This document shows positions 1 to 7,205 of a stretch of 31,957 bases of DNA, one piece after another. How positions within the stretch are numbered: the stretch's first letter is position 1; each line of letters opens with the position of its first letter. This stretch comes from an uncultured bacterium (lineage in GTDB: Bacteria; Actinomycetota; Coriobacteriia; Coriobacteriales; Coriobacteriaceae), in assembly GCA_905214465.1 (NCBI GenBank), contig CAJMMD010000027.1, positions 1-31,957 on the forward strand, in the 5' to 3' direction. The translations under genes and the position numbers were made by a program. The notes under the pieces are model-generated. The model ran no database searches, was not told where the DNA came from, and worked only from the letters and a program-made list of their open reading frames with translations.

Positions 1-390
1 GGCCCCGAACACGCCGAGCGCCACGGCCAGCGCGCCCGCGCCGAGCGCCGCAAGGGCGAGCAGCTTCGCCGCGACGGCGCGCCCGCGCGAGGGGACCGCC
101 GTGAGGTTGGCGAGGCGCCCGGCAGCGCGCTCCTCGTCCACGGCGAGCCCGCAGACGATGGCGCACATGAGCGGCATGAGGGCGCCGAGGAACTGGGCAT
201 AGGCGTCCGCGCCCAGCGCCGGGTCCCATCGGGTTACGGAGAAGTACTCGCCGCAGGCAAGACCGGCTGCCAGGCCGCAGACGAGGTGCACCGCCGTGAG
301 CGGGGAGCGCGCCAGGCGCAGGGCCTCGGAGAGCAGGGCCCGCGGGAGAGTCATGCGCGGCGTCGGGTCGGAGAGTCGTGTCATGGCCAT
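1..390 (-). CDS. ABC-2 type permease, lantibiotic-immunity (MutG/EpiG-like) subunit, partial
   Basis: This is the N-terminal 130 residues of an integral membrane protein; the gene runs off the left edge. The frame is open from an ATG at 390-388 to base 1. Hydrophobic stretches at about residues 33-48, 66-80 and 107-128 look like membrane helices. The ATG overlaps the TGA stop of the upstream permease (TGATG), so the two are probably translationally coupled. Position as the third gene after an ATPase and a first permease matches the F-E-G order of lantibiotic self-protection exporters (EpiFEG, MutFEG). No regulator or bacteriocin structural gene is visible, so the substrate is unknown. G+C content is very high, as in the rest of this operon. 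Subunit identity rests on gene order and general character only. Confidence 0.7.
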   Translation of the reverse strand, partial: MAMTRLSDPTPRMTLPRALLSEALRLARSPLTAVHLVCGLAAGLACGEYFSVTRWDPALGADAYAQFLGALMPLMCAIVCGLAVDEERAAGRLANLTAVPSRGRAVAAKLLALAALGAGALAVALGVFGA

Positions 391-1160
391 CACCTCTCCT
401 CGGAGCGCGCGAACCAGGCCGCGCCCGCCGCCGTGAGCGCGGCGAACGCGAGCGCACAGACCGCAAGACCCGCCAGCGTGAGCACGCCGTCCGCCGTGAG
501 CGCCCCGCCGAGCGCCATGTCCGCCGCGAGCGGCTCGCCGCTCGGCAGCACGGGAATGAAGCTCGTGGGGATGACCATGCTCGCCGACGGCGGAAAGAGC
601 TGCGGCAGCGGCATCAGCGACCAGGCGAACCCACCCACGAGCTGCGCGGCGAGCGGGCAGAAGATGCCCGCGAGCATGCCGAGCCGCGCCGTGAGGAAGA
701 GCCCTGCTGGGATCATCCACGCCGCGGTCACCGTGTTGGCGAGCGCGCAGAGGAGCATCGTGAACGTGCCCGCGGCCGTGAGGCCCTGCGAGGAGAACGC
801 CGATCCCGCGAGGTAGATGCCGAAGACCACGAGGTTCGAGAGCGTGCAGAGCGCGAGGCACCAGAGCGCCTTGGCCCACCAGGCGCGCCCGAGCGGGAAG
901 CCCAGGCCCAGAAGCCCCCGCATCCGCGTGCGCGCGTCCGCCCGCGCGACGCACGCCACCACGAGCGAGAGAGACACGGGCAGGAAGAGCGCGTACCAGT
1001 AGTTCCACGCGCTGAAGATCTGCACGCCCCGGTAGGGCATCGCGCCGAGCAGCGGCATCGGCAGCGCCATGAGCACGGCCAGGCGAACCGGTGCCGCGTG
1101 GCGCGACTTCAGGGCCTCGGCGCGCAGGCCCGCGAGCAGGCCGCCTTTCTCGCCCGTCAT
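390..1160 (-). CDS. ABC-2 type permease, lantibiotic-immunity (MutE/EpiE-like) subunit
   Basis: A 256-residue integral membrane protein. It begins with a short charged N-terminus and then has about six hydrophobic segments, including residues around 24-42, 55-72, 97-118 and 130-165 and a C-terminal one near 225-250. This fits the MutE/EpiE family of lantibiotic-protection permeases, which pair with a second permease and one ATPase to expel membrane-active peptides. The start ATG overlaps the ATPase stop codon by four bases (ATGA), and its own stop overlaps the next permease start. The three genes therefore form one tightly coupled unit read on the minus strand. It is rich in Ala, Leu and G+C. 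A generic ABC-2 permease of other specificity is the main alternative. Confidence 0.8.
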   Translation of the reverse strand: MTGEKGGLLAGLRAEALKSRHAAPVRLAVLMALPMPLLGAMPYRGVQIFSAWNYWYALFLPVSLSLVVACVARADARTRMRGLLGLGFPLGRAWWAKALWCLALCTLSNLVVFGIYLAGSAFSSQGLTAAGTFTMLLCALANTVTAAWMIPAGLFLTARLGMLAGIFCPLAAQLVGGFAWSLMPLPQLFPPSASMVIPTSFIPVLPSGEPLAADMALGGALTADGVLTLAGLAVCALAFAALTAAGAAWFARSEER

Positions 1161-1885
1161 GCCGCCACCTCCCCGCGCGCTCGACGCCCTTCCCGGCAGA
1201 AGCTCATGAAGAGTTCCTCGAGGTCCTGCCCGGGCCGAAGCGCATCCTCGTAGGCGAGGCGCCCCCCGCAGATGATGCCGATGGTGTCCGCCATCTGCTG
1301 CACCTCGGAGAGGATGTGGCTCGAGACGATCACCGTCGTACCCGCCGCCGCGAAGCCGCGGATCTGGTCGCGCAGCTCCTCGATGCCGATGGGGTCGAGG
1401 CCGTTGGTGGGCTCGTCGAGCACGAGCAGGCGTGGCCGGGCGATCAGCGCCAGCGCGAGCCCCAGGCGCTGCCGCATGCCCATCGAGAAGCGCCCGGCGC
1501 GCTTCTTCCCGGTGTCCGCGAGGTCCACGGCGGCGAGCACCTCATCTATGCGGCTCTCGGGAAGGCCCAGCAGCGTGGTGCGCACGCGCAGGTTCTCGCG
1601 CGCGGTGAGGTTGGGGTAGAGCGGCGCCTCCTCGATGAGGCTGCCGATTGCGTAGAGGTCCTCGCGGCGCCAGGCGTGCCCGGCAAAGAGGATCTCCCCG
1701 GCCGTCGGCCGCAGCATCCCGCAGATCATCTTGAGCGTTGTCGACTTGCCGGCGCCGTTGGGACCGAGCAGCCCGTACACCTCGCCCTCGCGGATATGAA
1801 GGCTCACGTCGGCCACGGCGTCCTGCGCCTGGTCGCCGCGGCCGAAGCGCTTGGTGAGCCCGCGCGTCTCGAGCATGTAACCCAT
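1157..1885 (-). CDS. ABC transporter ATP-binding protein (lantibiotic-protection type)
   Basis: A 242-residue nucleotide-binding subunit that powers the two downstream permeases. Walker A GPNGAGKST is at residues 41-49. The signature region FSMGMRQRLGLA, near 133-144, has the FSxGM form seen in the antibiotic and lantibiotic export branch rather than LSGGQ. Walker B LLVLDEP is at 153-159, followed by the D-loop NGLDP; the switch histidine lies in SSHIL near 206. Start choice: the ATG at 1885 has an AGAAAGGA ribosome site five to six bases upstream. It is the first gene of the operon. The family suggests defence against peptide antibiotics; the actual substrate cannot be read from the sequence. 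Confidence 0.9.
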   Translation of the reverse strand: MGYMLETRGLTKRFGRGDQAQDAVADVSLHIREGEVYGLLGPNGAGKSTTLKMICGMLRPTAGEILFAGHAWRREDLYAIGSLIEEAPLYPNLTARENLRVRTTLLGLPESRIDEVLAAVDLADTGKKRAGRFSMGMRQRLGLALALIARPRLLVLDEPTNGLDPIGIEELRDQIRGFAAAGTTVIVSSHILSEVQQMADTIGIICGGRLAYEDALRPGQDLEELFMSFCREGRRARGEVAA

Positions 1886-2216
1886 GGGTTCGTCCTTTCT
1901 CTTCCGGGCGCGCGGGCCGAGTCGCCGTGCCCGCGCGCCTCACCTTTCGGGTTCACCATCCATGGTGGGGCGCGTTTCTAACGAAGCCGTAACGGCCGTT
2001 GGGTTCTTTTGGCGCCAACCCTTCTCGACCCGCACATCATGATTAATTTGCTTAAGGCAACAACTTTCCCAATCGATGTAATCACCGAATCAAAACGTGT
2101 ACGTCAGCCATCAAAGATGCCGAAAAATGTCATATTTGGAGGCTGATGTACACAAATGCAGAATCCCGCACAACCCAGTAGCATCCTCCATATGTCTGGA
2201 CTCTCTATGCTTACGC
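1886..2216. other. Intergenic region between divergent ABC operon and pgsA-like gene
   Basis: No gene is seen in this stretch. It marks an abrupt change from very G+C-rich sequence (to about 1975) to A+T-richer sequence. It holds a short palindrome, CACCAT-CC-ATGGTG at 1954-1967, about 70 bases upstream of the ABC ATPase start. The palindrome could be an operator of the ABC operon but is too short to be sure. The rest shows no convincing RNA gene or repeat. Confidence 0.4.
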
Positions 2217-2245
2217 TGGATAGACATCGCCGGAACGGGTATAGT
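2217..2245 (+). promoter_or_regulatory. Probable promoter of pgsA-like/FHA/merR operon
   Basis: A -35-like TGGATA (4 of 6 consensus bases) lies at 2217-2222, followed by a 17-base spacer and a -10-like TATAGT (5 of 6) at 2240-2245. This places a start of transcription about 30 bases before the GTG start codon at 2282. It is a pattern match only. Confidence 0.4.
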
Positions 2246-2281
2246 AGCGAAAGTTTTGTCGTTAACCAGCGGGGGAGTCCT

Positions 2282-2986
2282 GTGGGCATCAAAAAGAAGA
2301 TCAAAAAGGAGCTTATCGGCACTTCCGATTACCCGTCGAATAAGATCTTTACGATCTCCAATTTCATCACCTTTACGCGCCTGATCCTCACCCTGGTATT
2401 TCTGTACCTGTTTGTGACGGATAACAACCGCGTCATCGCCATCGTTATCTACGCCGTTGCCGCCTCTACCGACTGGATGGACGGTCAGATCGCCCGCATG
2501 ACCAAGACGGTCTCGTGGCTCGGCAAGGTCATGGATCCCATCTGCGACCGTGCGCTGCTGTTCACCGGCGTACTTGGGCTGGTAGTCCGCGGAGAGCTGC
2601 CCATCTGGGTCTGCGTGCTCATTATTGGCCGCGACATCTATCTGGGCATCGGCACGCTTATCGTGCGTCATTATCACCGTCGCCCCATCGATGTCGTCTT
2701 TCCCGGAAAGATTGCCACTGCACTGCTCATGACTGGCTTCTCGCTCATGCTGCTCGGGTTCCCCGTTATTGACGGCCTGCATCTTTTACCTTCAACCCTT
2801 ACGGCCTTCCCGGGCCTCAACGGAAGCTCGGTGCCCCTCGGCATCTTCTTTGTGTACGGCGGCGTGATCTTCTCCATGCTCACGGCTGTCATCTACTCCA
2901 TTAAGGGCGGAGCGGCCATTAAACAAGCTCTCACGCATCCCGAGGACGAGGACATCGACTTTCTGAACCCTGAAATCGAAGACTGA
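2282..2986 (+). CDS. CDP-alcohol phosphatidyltransferase family protein (PgsA-like)
   Basis: An integral membrane enzyme of about 234 residues that moves a phosphatidyl group from CDP-diacylglycerol to an alcohol, probably glycerol 3-phosphate. The family motif is complete: D64-x2-D67G68-x2-A71R72-x8-G81-x3-D85-x3-D89, with the Asp residues that bind metal and CDP. At least four hydrophobic segments flank it, near residues 34-46, 50-62, 90-110 and 137-150, with a last one near 190-208. The reading frame is open from an upstream ATG at 2156. The GTG at 2282 is preferred because GGGGGAG lies five bases before it and the N-terminus then starts with a typical basic segment. It is one of two such genes in the window; the other lies at 23197-23835. 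Adjacency to FHA and MerR genes parallels mycobacterial pgsA2-garA-merR. Confidence 0.85.
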   Translation: MGIKKKIKKELIGTSDYPSNKIFTISNFITFTRLILTLVFLYLFVTDNNRVIAIVIYAVAASTDWMDGQIARMTKTVSWLGKVMDPICDRALLFTGVLGLVVRGELPIWVCVLIIGRDIYLGIGTLIVRHYHRRPIDVVFPGKIATALLMTGFSLMLLGFPVIDGLHLLPSTLTAFPGLNGSSVPLGIFFVYGGVIFSMLTAVIYSIKGGAAIKQALTHPEDEDIDFLNPEIED

Positions 2987-3052
2987 TTCGTTGGGGTATG
3001 ATTACGTACGGTTCATTATTTGCGGCACGTCCGCGATAAGTTAGGGGTTGTC

Positions 3053-3487
3053 ATGGACAACATGGTTAACAATATGCCTCACAATGATAAGACTGCTGAC
3101 GCTACCTGCGTATTCCGCGTGCCTTCAAGCGACGTCACCGTTCCCGACCTCATGGCCAACGTGCGCATCACCGCCCCCGTTCTGTCCATCGTCAAGGGTC
3201 CGCAGACTGGTGCCGCCTTTGAGCTCGAGGACGACGTGACCACCATCGGCCGCGATCCTGCGAACGGCATCTTCCTCAATGACATGACCGTTTCGCGTAG
3301 CCACGCGCGCATTATTCGCGAGGGCCTCGGCGCTCGCATTGAGGACCTGGGCTCGCTCAATGGCACCTGGGTCGACGGCGCCATTGTCAATGCGGCCCCG
3401 CTGCACGATGGTTCTTCCGTCCAGATCGGTACGTTTACGCTCATCTACCACGAGAGCACGCCGGAGCGCATCGAAACCGGTGAGTAG
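3053..3487 (+). CDS. FHA domain protein, GarA/OdhI-like
   Basis: A 144-residue protein with one forkhead-associated domain (about residues 43-135), which binds phosphothreonine. The conserved residues are present: G66-R67 in the TIGRD strand, S81 and H84 in SRSHARI, and N103-G104 in the SLNGTW turn. The N-terminal tail carries ATCVFRVP around T18. It resembles the ETTSVFRAD tail of actinobacterial GarA/OdhI, in which Ser/Thr kinases phosphorylate one of two adjacent Thr residues; here only the second Thr is kept. In those proteins the phosphorylated tail folds back on the FHA domain and switches control of 2-oxoglutarate metabolism. No kinase or target enzyme lies in the window. The start at 3053 follows TTAGGGG by about six bases. 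Its place before a MerR gene matches odhI-ftsR and garA-Rv1828. Confidence 0.85.
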   Translation: MDNMVNNMPHNDKTADATCVFRVPSSDVTVPDLMANVRITAPVLSIVKGPQTGAAFELEDDVTTIGRDPANGIFLNDMTVSRSHARIIREGLGARIEDLGSLNGTWVDGAIVNAAPLHDGSSVQIGTFTLIYHESTPERIETGE

Positions 3488-3490
3488 GGC

Positions 3491-4369
3491 ATGGCCGAAC
3501 GCAACTATCTGAGTATCGGCCAAGTCGTCAACCTTCTTCGAGGCGCATACCCCGATCTTTCGAACTCAAAAATTAGATTTCTAGAAGATGAGGGGCTCAT
3601 TACCCCTCATCGTACGCCTAAGGGATACCGTCAGTACTCCAAGGAGGACGTTGATCGCCTGGAGGTCATTCTGCACTTGCAGAAGACCCGCTACATGCCG
3701 CTCAACGTGATTAAGCAGCGCTTGGAAAACGCCACGGACCTGTCAACGCTCGCCTACGAGGTGGGCTTGCTGTCCGATGTTCCGCTTAAGACGGAGCCCA
3801 AGGAGACCAAACAAAAGCTGCATCCCATCGAGACCATTCCCGATATGCTGGGCGTCGAGATCTCGTTTATCCGCTCGCTCGCCGAGAACGACCTCATTCG
3901 CATCATCAAGAGTCCGCAGAACCGTGAGCTCGTCGATGGTCGCGATTTTCCGATCATCCGCTACTGCTCCGAGCTGTCACGCTTCCATATCGAGCCGCGC
4001 AACCTGCGTCAGTACGTGTCTTCCGCCAACCGCGAATCCTCGATGTTTGAGCAAGTGCTCGTAAGCATGCTCGGCATGGACACCTCCGATGACGAGCGCG
4101 ACGCCAAGCTCGAGCGTGCGTTTAAGAAGCTTCACGACCTGACGGAGGGTGTGCACACTGCGCTGCTCAAGAACCGCGTTTTTGAGTCGCTCAACGCCGT
4201 GGTCGAGGACGCCGACATCGATGCACTCGATGAGGAAATCACTCGCTCCGAGTTCACCAAAGCAAAAAACGAAGAAACTGTCGCGCCGGCTTCGCACGAG
4301 GATTCTCTCGTAAAGCCGCTCAAGGTCGTCGCCCCTTCGCAATCCGGAACCGCCACCGCGGGCAAATAA
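3491..4369 (+). CDS. MerR-family transcriptional regulator, FtsR-like
   Basis: A 292-residue DNA-binding regulator. Residues 1-75 form a MerR winged helix-turn-helix: LSIGQVVNLL, then KIRFLEDEGLITPHRTPKGY and the RLEVILHLQ helix. A second helical, MerR-like segment follows at about 115-165, and the C-terminal tail is charged and looks disordered. There is no cysteine cluster for metal sensing. The gene starts three bases after the FHA stop, so the two are cotranscribed. By position and architecture it resembles actinobacterial Rv1828 and FtsR, the latter known in Corynebacterium as an activator of ftsZ. Whether it controls ftsZ here is inference; no target operator could be identified. The ATG at 3491 has only a modest ribosome site, GGTGAG. 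Confidence 0.85.
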   Translation: MAERNYLSIGQVVNLLRGAYPDLSNSKIRFLEDEGLITPHRTPKGYRQYSKEDVDRLEVILHLQKTRYMPLNVIKQRLENATDLSTLAYEVGLLSDVPLKTEPKETKQKLHPIETIPDMLGVEISFIRSLAENDLIRIIKSPQNRELVDGRDFPIIRYCSELSRFHIEPRNLRQYVSSANRESSMFEQVLVSMLGMDTSDDERDAKLERAFKKLHDLTEGVHTALLKNRVFESLNAVVEDADIDALDEEITRSEFTKAKNEETVAPASHEDSLVKPLKVVAPSQSGTATAGK

Positions 4370-4409
4370 CAGCTGCCGCTTATCCGGCAACCCATTGAAA
4401 GGTCATGCA

Positions 4410-4940
4410 ATGTACGACTTCGAATCTCTAATCGTCGACATCCCCGACTATCCCGAGCCCGGAGTCATCTTTAAAGACATCACGCCGCTCTTTGGCAATC
4501 CCGAGGCGCTCAAAGCCATGACAGATGCCCTCGCCGAGCACTTTGCCGGCATGGGAATCACCAAGGTCGTGGGCCCCGAGGCTCGCGGCTTTATGGTTGG
4601 CGTACCGGTGGCTGTAGCCCTTGGCGCCGGCTTTGTTCCCGCACGTAAACCGGGCAAGCTACCGCGCGAGACCGTGAGCCAGAGCTACGAGCTCGAGTAC
4701 GGAACGGATTCCATTGAAATCCATGCCGACGCTATCAGCTCTAAAGATACCGTGTTGATTCTGGACGACTTGGTCGCGACGGGCGGAACCGTCGAGGCAA
4801 CAGGTAAACTGGTGCGAGATATGGGCGCAAAGCTTGTCGGTTACGGTTGTATCCTTGAGCTTGCGTTTCTCAACCCGCGCGAGAAGCTCACGCCGTCTGT
4901 TGGCGATGTGGAGCTCTTTAGCCTGGTGACGGTGGACTAG
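4410..4940 (+). CDS. apt: Adenine phosphoribosyltransferase
   Basis: A 176-residue cytoplasmic purine salvage enzyme that joins adenine to PRPP, giving AMP and pyrophosphate. The N-terminus has the family signature IPDYPEPGVIFKDITPLF. The GPEARGFMVG loop follows near residue 60, then the RKPGKLPRE flexible loop near 85. The PRPP-binding motif VLILDDLVATGGT is at about 116-128. Length and motifs are standard, so it is expected to be active. The ATG at 4410 is chosen because GAAAGG lies seven bases upstream; a TTG 15 bases earlier would swallow that site. It lies 40 bases after the merR gene and 32 before the NlpC/P60 gene, with no terminator between, so it probably belongs to the same transcript. 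Confidence 0.95.
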   Translation: MYDFESLIVDIPDYPEPGVIFKDITPLFGNPEALKAMTDALAEHFAGMGITKVVGPEARGFMVGVPVAVALGAGFVPARKPGKLPRETVSQSYELEYGTDSIEIHADAISSKDTVLILDDLVATGGTVEATGKLVRDMGAKLVGYGCILELAFLNPREKLTPSVGDVELFSLVTVD

Positions 4941-4972
4941 CCGTTACCCTTAGTTACTGGAAAGGAAGCTAC

Positions 4973-6100
4973 ATGCGCACAGCAAACACGCACAAAAACA
5001 TGGCACGCTGCGCTGCTACGGCAACCCTCGCTTGTGTTTTGGGCTTGGGCCTCGCGGCTCCTGCCTACGCCGATACCGCATCCGACCTTGCCGCTGCTCG
5101 AACGAAGCTCGAGCAGATCGGTACCCAAACCCAGCAGATTTACGATGAGCTCGCCACGCAGACGCAGGCGCTCGACCAGACTGCTGGCGAGATCACGCAA
5201 AAGCAGCAGGAGATCGCCGATGGTCAGGCCAAGCTCTCGACCTATGTCGCCGGCGAGTACAAAACCGGCGGTCTGAGCCTGCTTCAGGTTCTGACGGGCG
5301 TCGATGACCTGAGCGATATGCTCAACCGTCTGTTCTACTACGGCAAAGTTTCCGATAAGCAGGCTCAGACCATTCAAGAGGTCAAGGAGCTTAAGCAGCA
5401 GCTCACCGATAAGCAGGCCGAGCAGGAGAAGAACGTCGCCACCACGCAAAAGAAGGTCGACGAGCTTAACGCCCAGCAGGCTGAAGCCCAGAACGTCGTA
5501 AACTCCCTGGATTCACAGCTGCAGGCCGAGCTTGCCGCCGAGGCCGAGGCCAACGCCGCGCTGCAAGCCGGCATCAACGCTAGTACTGCCGAGAAGGCCA
5601 CGGTGAGCAACGAGACTGCCGGTACGACCGAGAACACCAACAACGGTGGTCAGACCAGCAATAACAACAACCAGGGCGGTAACACTCCGGCTCCTACGCC
5701 GGCACCTGCTCCGACGCCGCAGCCCTCCACGCCTGCTCCGGCTCCAACGCCTTCTGCTCCGAGCCAGTCCGTCGATGGCGGTTCTGTTGTCTCGCGTGCA
5801 TACAGCAAGCTTGGTTGTGCTTATTCCTGGGGCGGAATTGGCCCGAACAGCTTCGACTGCTCTGGTTTTGTTAGCTATTGCCTCACTGGTCGCTATTGTC
5901 GCCTGGGCACCACGGGCACCTTTATGGGCTGGACGCGTGTGTCCGATCCGCAGCCCGGTGACGTTGTGGTCAACTCGTACCACACCGGCATTTACATCGG
6001 TGGTGGTCAGATGATTCATGCTTCCGACTACAACACGGGTGTTATCATCAGCTCCGTTGCCGCCGGCATGAACAACAACTACATCTTCGTGCGTTACTAA
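4973..6100 (+). CDS. Secreted NlpC/P60 peptidoglycan endopeptidase with coiled-coil N-terminus
   Basis: A 375-residue exported cell-wall hydrolase. A signal peptide covers about residues 1-33 (basic start, hydrophobic core, cleavage after AYA). Residues 35-215 are long amphipathic helices rich in Gln, Glu, Lys and Ala, typical of the coiled coil in RipA/PcsB-type hydrolases. An Asn/Gly/Pro/Ala linker follows at 215-265, including APTPAPAPTPQPS. The NlpC/P60 domain is at about 268-375 with catalytic C296 in DCSGF, H337 in SYHTGIYIG and a third polar residue, H349. It should cut the stem peptide of peptidoglycan, probably during daughter-cell separation. The ribosome site AAAGGAAG is clear. It is the last gene before a strong terminator. 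Confidence 0.93.
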   Translation: MRTANTHKNMARCAATATLACVLGLGLAAPAYADTASDLAAARTKLEQIGTQTQQIYDELATQTQALDQTAGEITQKQQEIADGQAKLSTYVAGEYKTGGLSLLQVLTGVDDLSDMLNRLFYYGKVSDKQAQTIQEVKELKQQLTDKQAEQEKNVATTQKKVDELNAQQAEAQNVVNSLDSQLQAELAAEAEANAALQAGINASTAEKATVSNETAGTTENTNNGGQTSNNNNQGGNTPAPTPAPAPTPQPSTPAPAPTPSAPSQSVDGGSVVSRAYSKLGCAYSWGGIGPNSFDCSGFVSYCLTGRYCRLGTTGTFMGWTRVSDPQPGDVVVNSYHTGIYIGGGQMIHASDYNTGVIISSVAAGMNNNYIFVRY

Positions 6101-6124
6101 GTCATCTTACACAGCGTGTGAATG

Positions 6125-6162
6125 TGGACCTCGTGGCTTAAAGTCGCGAGGTCCATTCTTTT
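6125..6162 (+). terminator. Rho-independent terminator after NlpC/P60 gene
   Basis: A perfect 9-bp stem (TGGACCTCG at 6125-6133 and CGAGGTCCA at 6147-6155) with a 13-base loop is followed by a run of T with one C. It lies 25 bases after the stop codon and probably ends the pgsA-like to NlpC/P60 transcript. Confidence 0.9.
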
Positions 6163-6175
6163 TTCTCTAATCTTG

Positions 6176-6210
6176 TACGGCTATCTAGTATTCAAAACTA
6201 GATAGCCGTA
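6176..6210 (+). promoter_or_regulatory. Perfect 14-bp-arm palindrome, probable operator of degV
   Basis: TACGGCTATCTAGT (6176-6189) and its exact complement ACTAGATAGCCGTA (6197-6210) are separated by seven bases. There is no T-run after it, so it is not a terminator of the upstream gene, which has its own. It ends against the -35 position of the degV promoter. The segment AAAACTAGATA at 6194-6204 recurs in the promoter of the convergent DUF1836 regulator. Confidence 0.65.
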
Positions 6211-6252
6211 CATTCGGTTTGCAAGATGGCTATAATTGTTGAGGAACAATTA
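6207..6252 (+). promoter_or_regulatory. degV promoter with second palindrome over -10 and start site
   Basis: A perfect -10 box TATAAT lies at 6231-6236; the best -35 is a weak CGTACA at 6207-6212 (18-base spacer). A second inverted repeat, TAATTGTT-GAGG-AACAATTA (6233-6252), has perfect 8-bp arms and overlaps the -10 and the expected start of transcription. The promoter is thus bracketed by two palindromes, which suggests tight regulation. Confidence 0.55.
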
Positions 6253-6265
6253 GAAAGGACCCTCT

Positions 6266-7132
6266 ATGAGCTGGGCACTTATCTCCGATTCAAGCTGTAA
6301 CCTCCGCGATTGGCAACCGACCGCGCCCCATACCACCTTTGCATTTGCGCCCCTCAAAATTCGAGTGGGGGAGCGTGAATTCATCGATGACCTTTCGCTC
6401 GATGTTCATGAGCTCAACTGCGCTGTTCAGGCGGAGACGAACGCTTCTTCGAGCGCTTGTCCCAGCGTAGGGGAGTGGGCCGAGCTCTTCAAATTGGCAG
6501 ACAAGACCATCTGCATGCCGATCTCTGAGGGCGTGTCGGGCAGCTACAACGCGGCAGCCACGGCTCGCGATATGGTTCTTGCCGAGGAGCCCGATCGGCA
6601 GATTCATCTAGTCAATTCGCGCGCAGCTGGCGGCAAAATGGACCTCATTTTCTTGCTGTTCGACCGCTATCTTGCAAGCAATCCGGATGTCTCATTCGAG
6701 GACGCTTGCGCATACTTCGATAGCCTTGAACAGAACAGCAAAATCCTCTTCAGCTTGTGCAATTACGAAAACCTGGCCAAAGCCGGACGTATCCCTAAGG
6801 CAGCCGGCGTCATTGCCAACAAGCTCAATATCCGCATTTTGGGCACGGCGAGTGAGGCCGGTAAAATCGAACTCGTCGGTCACACGCGTGGCGAAAAGAA
6901 GATGCTCAACAAGATCATCGACACCATGGAAGCTGAGGGCTTTACGGGCGGTGAGGTCATCATCGATCACGTTGAGAACGAAGCTGGAGCCCAGGCGCTT
7001 ACTGACCGCATAGTCGAGCATTGGCCCGGCTCCAAGACCATCATCATGCCCTGCAACGGCCTGGATTCCTATTACGCCGAGATGCACGGCCTCATCATCG
7101 GCTACGGCATGGGCGTAGCTTCGGGCAAATAA
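6266..7132 (+). CDS. DegV family fatty-acid-binding protein
   Basis: A 288-residue DegV protein. Members of this family (FakB in staphylococci) hold a fatty acid in a pocket and present it to the kinase FakA for phosphorylation, feeding exogenous fatty acids into phospholipid synthesis. Visible signatures are the N-terminal ISDSSCNL strand, the MPISEGVSGSYNAA segment near residue 85-100 with its conserved Ser pair, and the NYENLAKAGRIPK segment near 166-178. No fakA-like kinase gene is in the window, so the partner must lie elsewhere. The ATG at 6266 has AGAAAGGA six bases before it. It stands alone in its transcription unit, between palindromic promoter elements and a bidirectional terminator. 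Confidence 0.92.
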   Translation: MSWALISDSSCNLRDWQPTAPHTTFAFAPLKIRVGEREFIDDLSLDVHELNCAVQAETNASSSACPSVGEWAELFKLADKTICMPISEGVSGSYNAAATARDMVLAEEPDRQIHLVNSRAAGGKMDLIFLLFDRYLASNPDVSFEDACAYFDSLEQNSKILFSLCNYENLAKAGRIPKAAGVIANKLNIRILGTASEAGKIELVGHTRGEKKMLNKIIDTMEAEGFTGGEVIIDHVENEAGAQALTDRIVEHWPGSKTIIMPCNGLDSYYAEMHGLIIGYGMGVASGK

Positions 7133-7149
7133 AGTCCAACCAAGCAAAA

Positions 7150-7195
7150 ATACGGGCGGGACAAAGCGACAGATGGCTCTTTGTCCCGCCCGTAT
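7150..7195. terminator. Bidirectional terminator between degV and DUF1836 gene
   Basis: A perfect 17-bp stem, ATACGGGCGGGACAAAG (7150-7166) with its complement at 7179-7195, and a 12-base loop sit between two convergent genes. A-rich sequence on the left (AAGCAAAAA) gives a U-run for the minus-strand transcript; the right side is only moderately T-rich. Confidence 0.85.
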
Positions 7196-7205
7196 TATAC
7201 GTCGG

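Noticed and set aside
1954..1967. CACCAT-CC-ATGGTG as a definite operator of the ABC operon
   Set aside because: Six-base arms are within chance expectation, and no regulator gene is visible; noted only within the intergenic entry.
2104..2281. Upstream in-frame extension of the pgsA-like gene from the ATG at 2156
   Set aside because: The extra 42 residues are polar and unlike the family, the promoter-like boxes lie within this stretch, and a good ribosome site precedes the GTG at 2282.
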